Shown: one piece after another, positions 56,161-64,000 of the stretch
How positions within the stretch are numbered: position 1 is the first letter of the stretch
Layout: every line of letters begins with the position of its first letter
Origin: Cytospora piceicola
Taxonomy: Eukaryota; Ascomycota; Sordariomycetes; Diaporthales; Cytosporaceae
Direction: 5' to 3'
DNA: 64,000 nt
NCBI GenBank assembly: GCA_023375675.1
Contig: JALQBC010000025.1
Span: forward strand, 124,001 to 188,000
Position numbers and translations under genes: made by a program
The notes under the pieces: model-generated
Told to the model about the DNA's origin: nothing
Seen by the model: only the letters and a program-made list of their open reading frames with translations
Databases searched by the model: none

Positions 56161-58585
56161 TTCTACCAAGCACGCACATGGGACGTCAACGTTAGCTCCA
56201 ACGTCTAAGTGGGTGGTCCGTCGCTTCCGCATCTGGAAATATCCATGACGATCCCACAGCACCCAAATTCGGCTCCTCTTCTTTCCACCACCACAATCAT
56301 CACCACCACCACCACCATTTTCATCATCACCATCGTCACCTTCATCATCATTCATCACCACAAAAGCAAATTGCTGCCACTCAAAACTCATTTCCACCAT
56401 CAGAAGACGAAAACTGTGGCGCTAGACGCCAGGGGGCATCTCCAATTCAACCATACGACTACAGATCAATGTCTCTTTTTCCCTCCTCATTGAGCTTCAA
56501 TGCCCAGGCACGGTTCTTCGGGGACCCTTCATTGGCTGTCTTGCTCAGCCCGGGTCAAATCTCCCCTTGCACGTACCCTGTGACGCCTCGAGTACGATCT
56601 GGCCCCGATATCGACAACCCTGCAAACTTGTTGGCCATCGAGCACTACCATCGGCGCGACGCCAGTATGATTCCCAAGGATTGGAATCATCATCAAGCCT
56701 CACCGGTATGAGCCGTGTCAGCATATTGCCGTTGCTTCTGACGGGCGCACCAAACCTAACATTGGCTGTCTCCTGTAGAAGGCCAATGGTGATAGACGCC
56801 ACTCAGCTCTAACTTCAGCCGAGCCCCCTTCTGTTCCACGTCCATCTACCACTCGCCGCCGTGGCTACCACACAAGTGTCAACTTAGACGAGACGAGACG
56901 GGGCGCCCACCATGGTAGCTAACTATCACCAGCTGACTATGGCGAGATATCAATGCAGCACAAGCCTAAATCTGGTGTGGGTCGAGTTCTTGACCCCAGC
57001 CTGCACCTCGTCCATGGCACAGGCGGGGGCTACCTGCCTCTACGCAACATGAATCTACATATCTCTTACCTGATGACAGCGCAAGGCGACATCTTTCCCT
57101 CCTGGAGTCTTGCAGTCATGACCACTCTCTGGCTCTGCCATGCTGTCGCGAGCTTGTCCTCCAAGTGCTGGTCACTCGTAAACCCCCTGCCGTGGCCTTC
57201 ATGCACGACAGCGATCTTGGCTGGAGAACCAGCTGAGACATTCGACTTGCGCCTGTCACACCAGCCAGTGCCACCGAACGCACCCAGTCACAAGTCCCCT
57301 GGCTCCATTCGCAACCACATGGAAACATCCGTGTTGTTGTTTAATTGAGTCTTTTGCTTACGGCTTTACTGTACAGTGCCCAAGTAGTTCTTGGCCAGCC
57401 CGAGACAGCCACCTGCAGCAAGACAGATTCGCGAGGCTCGATTGTTCTTCCTTCCAATGGGAGTCCTTAGCAACCAGATCCGCACCCCGGGGTTGATGGG
57501 GGGGGGGGGTTCCGTGATGCCCACGGCGGACTGAGCGCACCGTCTCCAGTGTTCTGCCAATAATATCTATTGTCATCGCCGACCTCCCAACCAACCATCA
57601 TCCTATGATCAATACAGACTGGGACAATCAAGTCGCAAGTCCGACTTCTTGTCTCACCCAGCAGAGAGCAGAGAATACCAAATCACCTTCGAAGGAAAGG
57701 AACCCCTGGAAGGTGGCGGTTTGCAGGTTGCTTGTTTCGGCTACGCTGCCCTCGTCTATGTCCGGGGATGTCGCCACAGGTTTTGGGGATTTCTTCGGCA
57801 CACATCACAGTCAGCTATGGCCAGGCTATTTCTTCAGTTTAAGAGATAATGAAGCCACTTACGCGCGTTTCTCTTGCATTCATCGCAAAGTGAACGTTCA
57901 ATTGGCTCTGTGCTTGCTCCAGCCTAAATCTCTCGTGTGGACACCATCCATCCAGATGACAGGGCACCAGACACAGCGCAGTCGGAGCAAGTTGCTTCTC
58001 CATTGTCGAAAGAACCGTCACCCTGCACATATGGCACGACCGCTCTCATTAGGCTCACTGAGCCTTGCTTTTTGTTAACCGGATGAAAGGAGACCGTATG
58101 GGCCTTGGCTACACAGAGATGTAGCTGAGATCCAAGGCGCTGGACTAAATTCAGCCATCCAAATATTGGTCTATGTTGTCTCAGGTCATGGTCTTACATC
58201 GACTGTATGACTTGCTATATCAAGCTCAAGACAATGAACGAGGAAGAACAAGACAGCATGTCTCTTTGGAGGGCCTGGAATTTGCTATAACCAGAACATG
58301 GGTATCCTATCCCGTGAGGTCCGTATCGGCGAAGATCGCCAACACTGGCAGCTACCGGGCACCCCTACCATTCATAGCTACTTAGTCTAATGCAGCATAC
58401 AGTAGTGTTCGATCTCCAGCCCGAGCTTACCGATCGGATGGATTCACTCGATGACCGGGGGGTTGAACTTTGCGTTGCAAACACCTCATATTAATCCCCA
58501 TCCTCCGGCCCAGCTTTGCGGGGCGCAAACTCTCTTGTGGTCCTGCAAGTCCCACCATAAACTGATAGTGTACTGAGACACCAAG

Positions 58586-61220
58586 ATGAACAGCAATATC
58601 CCGGCCGATAAAACAAAGAGCGGGCGGTCTCCAACGTCTTGCTTGGAGTGCCAACGTCGAAAACAAAAGGTAGACACTACCGTGGTTTTGTGTGAAATGT
58701 TCTGGCCTCTCCATGGTGTCGACGTCGGCTGACACCATCATCTTCCAACAGTGCTCGCGCGAATGGCCTTGCAATCACTGTCAGGCCCGGAAAGTACCTC
58801 ACCTCTGCCAATTCGCCACGCGGAAAGTGATCACGCCGGAACGTGAGACGCCTGCTGGGCTTGCGAAGTACGTCAAGATATTGTCCTGTCCTGCCCACAT
58901 CCTGTTGACCTTATGTAGCCGTAGGCTCCCGCGAAAGCGTAAAGAGGACAGCTTGGAAGCGGACTCTCCCGCATTGGCTGATGAACCTAACCATGGCCTC
59001 TCCGATGGACTGGCCAAGCTGGGCTACATGCCAAGCCATGGTGTATTTGCCCTTGCTAAATCGTCAGCTGATGTAAGTAGTAAACAGGCACGCCACGGGT
59101 TTTTCGTGCTCTCATTGATCATCTCTCCAGCTTTCCGGCAGCCAAGCCGAGGATTTCCATGGGAGCCAGCCTGAGGAAATCGAGACAGCACTCAAGATGA
59201 TACTGCCAAAGCCGTACACGGGTAAGTCATGTAGCTTTGATAGCCATTGATTATGCTAACATGGACAAGACGTCCTCGTCCAGAACTACCTGGAACGCGC
59301 CAATTTCCAGTATTACCCAATCTTCCCAGAGCAGCTCAGGGGGCAGAGTGCCACATGGTGGGAAGCACGAGCAACCGGCCGGAGGCTCAGCCCTGAACTC
59401 ACTTGCCTCCTGCTCCGTGTCTGCGCCGTGTCCACCCAGTACCTGGAGGAGTCTCTGCTTCAGAGACTCGAGTTCGAGCTGGGCGAGAAGGCTCAGGCCA
59501 TGACCGAGCGGTTTCATGCGGCTGCAACGAGGCTCAGTGCGTCCATCTCCCGGGGCAAGGGGGGTATCGTGCAGGTGCAGCAGCTATTCTTGGTGGCCCA
59601 ATGGTACAAGTCTGAGGCTTGTATGGTTGAGTCGTGGCATGCCTTGAGTGTCGCTGTTCGTGAGGCACAGGAGATAAGTAGGTCTACTCCAGCCTTTTAG
59701 ATTCACACTTTGTTTGCCTTGCAGGATGCAATCATTCGAAACAATATCCTGACGCCAACTCCCTAGACATGCACAGGCCTGTGGAGAGCCTTCCGAACTT
59801 CGAGCGAGAGCTGCGCAAGAGACTATGGTGTATTATGTGGACCTGGGACTGGTAAGTCGACATAACCAGAAGAATGCCAATCAGAGGCTTACAGACCTGT
59901 TCACGTAGGCAGATGTCAACCTTGCTCTCCCGACCGCTACTCATCGACCAAGACGATCACACATTGGAGATACCCAACGGCAGGCTAGAAAATATAAACG
60001 ACCCCGAAATACCACATCCACTATCATCCGTTGCCCTGCAAGCCGAATTAGGCCTCCATGTCTCTCACCTGTTCCAGAAGATGAGCACTGACTACTCCAT
60101 CCAGCTTGTTCTCGAAATAGAAGACGAGCTTGAGAAATGGATGGGCAAATTTCCCGCCGCCCTGCGCGACCACCGACCGGACACACGATGGGACCAGAAA
60201 CACCCCAACGTCCCCTTCATGCGGTGCCAGCTCAACATCATCGCGTACGCCTACCTGCTCGCACCGCTCAAGCCCTACCTTCTCTCGACGGCGGCCCCGG
60301 CGATCTTGAACACGCAGCTCGGGGCAGATCTCCGTGCCAAGGCTGTCAACACGTGTCTCGACTTGATCAGGGCCTCCGAGCAGTTTTACGAGCTGGTCTT
60401 CCCGGCCAGCATCAAGTACTTCTTCATAATATTCTTCATGTTTGACGCGGCCACCATTCTGTGTTCAGCCATCGTCCACGACGCCGATCATACACTACCC
60501 AAGAGAAGCCAGTGCATCCGCAGTCTGAGGACGGTCCAGGAGCTCATGGACGCCGTGGCGCACCGTTCCGAGTCGGCGAGGCTGTCGGCAGTGCTGCTGA
60601 GGAAGTTAGCCACGACGCTCCCGCTGGCCGAGGCGGAGAGGCAGATACTAGGCGTGGGCCCACAAGAGTCGGCAAAGAGGCTCAAAGCAACCACTTCCTC
60701 CGCTACCACCGCCGAATACCTCGCCGGCATCACGAGCGGCGGCGGCGCGGCATACGCGTTCGGAAATGCCGGCGCAGCACTATCGCCGTCGTCCTCGTCA
60801 TCCTCGTCCTCGTCCACCATACCGTCATCCGCCAGGGCGGATAGCATGCCGTCTTCCTCCTCCCTCGGCGTCACGGCCTACGACATGCCCCAGCTACACG
60901 CGCACTACGCCCCGATGCACATGCCGATCTCGATGCCTGCGGCCCCGGTCGGTGTCTCGGCGGCGGCGGCAGCGCCGGACTGGCTGTTCATGGGCTACAG
61001 CGGCGCGCCGGCGGGCCTTCCTGTCGCTGCTACTCAACAGCCACAGCCACAGCCACAGCATCAGCACCAGCACCAGCACCAGCACCAGCACCAGCCCATG
61101 AACCCGGGAGATCCTCTGACTGGGACATTCCTGGAGCCGCTCTGGGATTGGGATCGGTTGAATATGGACTTGAGCCAGTACGCCATGCCGCAGTATGCTA
61201 CCAGTGGGACTTGGATTTAA
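58586..61220 (+). CDS. Zn(II)2Cys6 transcription factor with fungal-specific TF domain
   Basis: Seven exons (58586-58669, 58752-58867, 58925-59072, 59131-59221, 59270-59677, 59725-59851, 59909-61220) join in phase to 761 residues. The N-terminal zinc cluster is C19-x2-C22-x6-C29-x5-C35-x2-C38-x8-C47, split by intron 1 immediately before C29. A basic stretch (LPRKRKED) follows. The fungal_trans domain has NYLERANFQYYPIFPEQLRG, LTCLLLRVCAVSTQYLEESL, ESWHALSVAVREAQEI and FERELRKRLWCIMWTWDW with DQDD. The tail is Ser-, Ala- and Gln/His-rich, with a QH repeat near 61030-61095, and probably activates transcription. This is the classical Gal4-type layout. Its targets are unknown; no metabolic cluster flanks it. 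Intron 2 has two in-frame-distinct acceptors; I chose the one giving LAKLPRKRK. Confidence 0.92.
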
Positions 61221-61563
61221 GCTTGAAAGGCGTGTGAGGGGGTCAGGGGTGGAAGTCAGGGTAGGAGTTGAGTGTTTGTTGGGTTCGTGTTTATCTTCCG
61301 TTCTCAGCAGACCCCAGGATTGGATGTAAGCTTGGGTGATGGGTGCGCATGTTGAGATATAATAGTTGATAATATGTTGACAAAGTCTTTTATGAGTTGG
61401 TGCGTAAACATTTGCAAACCGTATCTCGTCTTGCGACAACGACGATGTGGTTGGAGCTTAATACTCGACATCTCCGGGCCCTTAGTAACAAGGGAGTCCA
61501 TCAATACTTGTGTGGGTATATACTTGGCAAACGGAAAAGGCCGCCCACGGAACCGTGTGGGCA
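61221..61563. other. Convergent intergenic region
   Basis: A short 3' spacer between two convergent genes; nothing further is seen. Confidence 0.6.
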
Positions 61564-64000
61564 TCACCTCGTCGGTCCCAACATCCACGTCGACCGCTTC
61601 GTCGCCCGCCCACTTGCCCCGCCGCCATCGCCGCCGCCGCCAGAACTATCCAGCCCCGTCCCGGACCTCTTTATGTTCAGGTCCGGGATCCCATACGAGC
61701 CCATGGTCCGCTGGCGCCTTATTGTCGCCCAGAAGTCGTAGCTCCTGTCCTTCCGCCTCCTCTCCCGGTCCGCCCTCTCCTCCCTCGCCCTGTCGGCCCT
61801 CTGCCGCTCCTTGGCCCTCCTCCGCGCCTCGGGCTCCAGCCGCCTGAGGCCCTCGGCGGCGGCGCCCCAGGCCCTCGCGGCGCGGCGCCACGCCGTGCCG
61901 AACAGGACCTGCACGTGGCTGCTGAAGGCGGCGACGAGGGTGGCCAGGATCATGAAGGCCGAGATGGGGAGGCCGACCTCGCCGATGAAGCCGAGGGTCG
62001 GGACGCGGTCGCCGGCCCACTCGGCGGCGTTCATGCCGAACACGGACGTGAAGAAGGAGAGGGGGAGGAAGATGACGGTGAAGATGGTGAAGATCATGAC
62101 CGAGAGGTTCTGCGAGCTGGCCAGCTCCGTCTGCAGCCGGGACCAGCGGACGTCGTCGACCTGGGCCTGGCGCTGGGCCATCTCGAGTAGTTTCTCGTAC
62201 TGTGGGGGGTGGGGGGGTTTGTCGTCAGCAGGGTGGTTTGGTGGGTGAGGTATGGGAGTCTACTTTTTTTTTCCCCTCTGCCGCTGATGCGACAAGGGGG
62301 CTTTCTGGTGTGAAATGAAAACAACAGTGGACTTACATCTCCTCTGGTCGCCGCGACCCTATCCAGCATCTCCGTCGTCTGCGACTTGTACTCGTCCAGT
62401 CTCCCCAGCGCCTCGTGCAGGTACCCCTGCCCGTTGTGCGTAACGCCCCTGAGGCCGTCGCCCAGGTATATGTCCAGCATCCTCCCCAGCATGGCCGCCT
62501 GCGTGTCGAACAGCTTGTTCAGCGTCTTGAGCTCGTCCTCCATGTCCCGCAGCTCCAGCAGGGCCGACGTGTTCTCGCGGTTCTCCCGCTCCGCCCTCTC
62601 GATCTCGCGCCTGTGCCGCTTCTTGATGGACCGGGCGCTGCTGTCCCCGGGGTCCTCGTCCTCCGAGTCCGCCGCCGCCGCCCCGCCCGCGCCCCGGAAC
62701 GTCTGCATCCGGAACTTGCGGAGGTTCCACGTCATGCGCTCCGTCAGCATGCCGATGGCCTCCTCGAAGACGCGGAACACCTGCAGGTCCGGGTGGGAGG
62801 ACCGGTCGAGCAGGACGGTGACGGCGTGGAGCGCGACGAAGGCCGCCAGGTCGAGGGCGTTCTCGCACCTGCCCGTCAGGTCGCCGTTGAGCTCGTTGTA
62901 GATGCTGTTCCTCAGGTCGGCCTGCTGGAACAGGGCGCCCTCGGACGGGCGGGACTCGCGCTTGGGGAAGAAGGTGGTGAGGGTCGACGTGTCGATGGCC
63001 CAGAGCCAGAGCTGGTCCACCATCAGGAGGTTCCCGTCCCGGAGCTCCGACTCGACCTCGTTCTCCGAGTCCGACGTGGCAATCTCCTTCTCCCTCTCCA
63101 CGACATCGTGTAGAAGTTTCGTGCCGACCGAGTACCTCTCTGCGAGGGACCTGATAGACTCCTCCTCGCGCGGGGTGAGCGCTGAGCTGAAGCGACTTGG
63201 CTTGTCCTCCTTCGTGAGCTTGTAGAGCATCTGGTCATCGTCACGCGCGTAAGTGTCCCTCAGAGAGGGGTACCCAAACTGGTCCAGCGTCCTCCGGCAG
63301 TTGAGAGGCGGGTCGTAGCCTAGGTATTCCCAGATCATGCGAAGCTCTAGGGACTCGAGATTGGCGATGTCCTCGGGCACGGGTCTTGCTCGACCATGAG
63401 CCAGCCTTCTTGTCATGATGTTTCGGCGTTTTACTATGTGTCGGTAGGTGTCAAAGTGGAGATACGGGAGGTAGAGATATAGACAAGTGGTCGGGTTGCC
63501 GGGATTGCCTAGGTTGGGACTCGAGTGCGGCGGTCGAGGGGATGGTGCGGAATCGGGCGAGATGAAGTGAACAGCGGGCTTGACGAAGGACGGCTGCGAC
63601 TGAGAGTGTCGACCGTGGACGTGCCGCGACACCCAGTTCTCGTTATTGAATAGCTTGCTGAAGTTTTGGTTCTGTGTCTCGGCCATCGTGTTGAATATGT
63701 CCTACAAAAGGAGTCAGCAATTTGGCGAGTACATGGTGCGCTAAGACTCGTGGCTTACCTTGACCCAAAGTGGATTTGTGAAGGGCAAATGAATCCACAT
63801 GAACTTCCTACTGGATGGGTTCGGCCTAGAAAACCCAGCCGTCAAGTCCTGAAGCGCCGAGGATTCACTATGTCTCAGAGCCCGACGCCTCGAAGCTGCG
63901 TGCAACCCTGCCTTGTCCGAGTCCGCCCTTGGGCGACGGCGGCGGCTCCTAGTTTCCCGGTCTGTGTTTGAAGCACCCTCTTCTGGAGGGACCTCTCGGT
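61564..64000 (-). CDS. CorA-like Mg2+ transporter-family protein, 5' end beyond window
   Basis: Three exons are visible (64000-63759, 63701-62337, 62199-61564), in phase and open to the right edge, so the start lies outside. Exon 1 is basic and Ser-rich, ending FTNPLWVK, spliced to DIFNTMAETQNQNF. Next come LYLPYLHFDTY (a block typical of large fungal CorA-like proteins), LWLWAIDTSTLTTFFPKR, and long charged helices. Exon 3 holds two membrane segments, LSVMIFTIFTVIFLPLSFFT ending in the signature GMN (FGMN), and VGLPISAFMILATLVAAF, then a basic tail. GMN plus two C-terminal helices defines CorA/Mrs2 channels, which carry Mg2+. In fungi, such long-N-terminus members are numerous and often uncharacterised, so ion selectivity is not certain. 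Membrane location is likely. It is convergent with the Zn2Cys6 gene. Confidence 0.85.

Larger units (their letters stand above)
53638..58585. other. Gene-poor 4.9-kb spacer
   Basis: No supportable gene. It contains a TACCTAGGTA site (53721), G17 (55865-55881) and G12 (57498-57509) runs, a G-quadruplex-prone array and CAC/GGTGCT microsatellites. The Gly-rich frame on the minus strand at 55.9-56.4 kb is a by-product of these repeats. Confidence 0.5.

Noticed and set aside
55888..56400. Gly/His/Asp-rich minus-strand frame of 170 codons
   Set aside because: It is entirely the translation of the G-tract, G4 array and CAC/GGTGCT microsatellites.
57605..58078. 157-codon plus-strand frame upstream of the Zn2Cys6 gene
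   Set aside because: Random-looking composition, and no splice sites connect it to the regulator, whose own ATG and cluster are clear.

Overview
The window is nuclear DNA of a filamentous ascomycete (Pezizomycotina; Sordariomycetes-like is an inference). The evidence is short spliceosomal introns (about 47-140 nt, one near 240 nt) with GT...CTAAC...AG signals in nearly every gene, typical fungal families (AGE2-type ArfGAP, SFT1, YSC84, RSC9, GH55, Zn2Cys6 regulators, an extended fungal CorA-like protein), no operons, and intergenic spacers of several kb carrying the palindromic word TACCTAGGTA.

Layout. 0-9 kb: accessory territory with a broken MFS transporter fragment, a frameshifted AIM24-family gene, an HNH_2-like gene, an unrecognised decayed gene and several hypothetical genes. 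10-19 kb: a compact housekeeping block of intact genes: YSC84-like SH3/SYLF actin-patch protein (-), SFT1-like Golgi SNARE (+), AGE2-like ArfGAP (-), MsrB methionine sulfoxide reductase (+) and an acidic hypothetical protein (-). 20-25.4 kb: a damaged RNase H-like gene, then an intact C2H2 regulator with a long regulatory C-terminus. 25.4-31.2 kb: gene-poor. 31.2-33.9 kb: a secreted GH55 exo-beta-1,3-glucanase with six exons. 34.3-39.3 kb: a repeat-rich island with decayed, unrecognised multi-exon genes, a four-copy ~60-bp element, a 66-67-bp minisatellite and a 17-bp repeat inside a predicted intron. 39.5-40.7 kb: an organelle-type SDR. 40.7-46.6 kb: gene-poor, with a perfect 13-bp-stem hairpin. 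46.6-49.6 kb: RSC9. 50.8-53.6 kb: a Zn2Cys6 protein with the cluster near its C-terminus. 53.6-58.6 kb: gene-poor, with a strong G-quadruplex motif. 58.6-61.2 kb: a canonical Zn2Cys6 regulator. 61.6-64.0 kb: a CorA-like membrane protein running off the right edge.

The strongest theme is contrast. Housekeeping genes are intact over more than 15 kb of spliced coding sequence. Several accessory genes (MFS, AIM24, RNase H-like, and three unrecognised genes at 3.9-4.3, 35.8-37.1 and 38.4-39.3 kb) carry one- or two-base indels or single stops in otherwise clearly protein-like frames. This looks like gene decay in accessory islands rather than uniform sequencing error, though reads or relatives are needed to decide. 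YSC84, SFT1 and AGE2 all act in actin/vesicle traffic, but they are separate fungal transcription units and I do not infer a functional cluster. I did not find a biosynthetic cluster, complete transposon, rRNA, tRNA or CRISPR.
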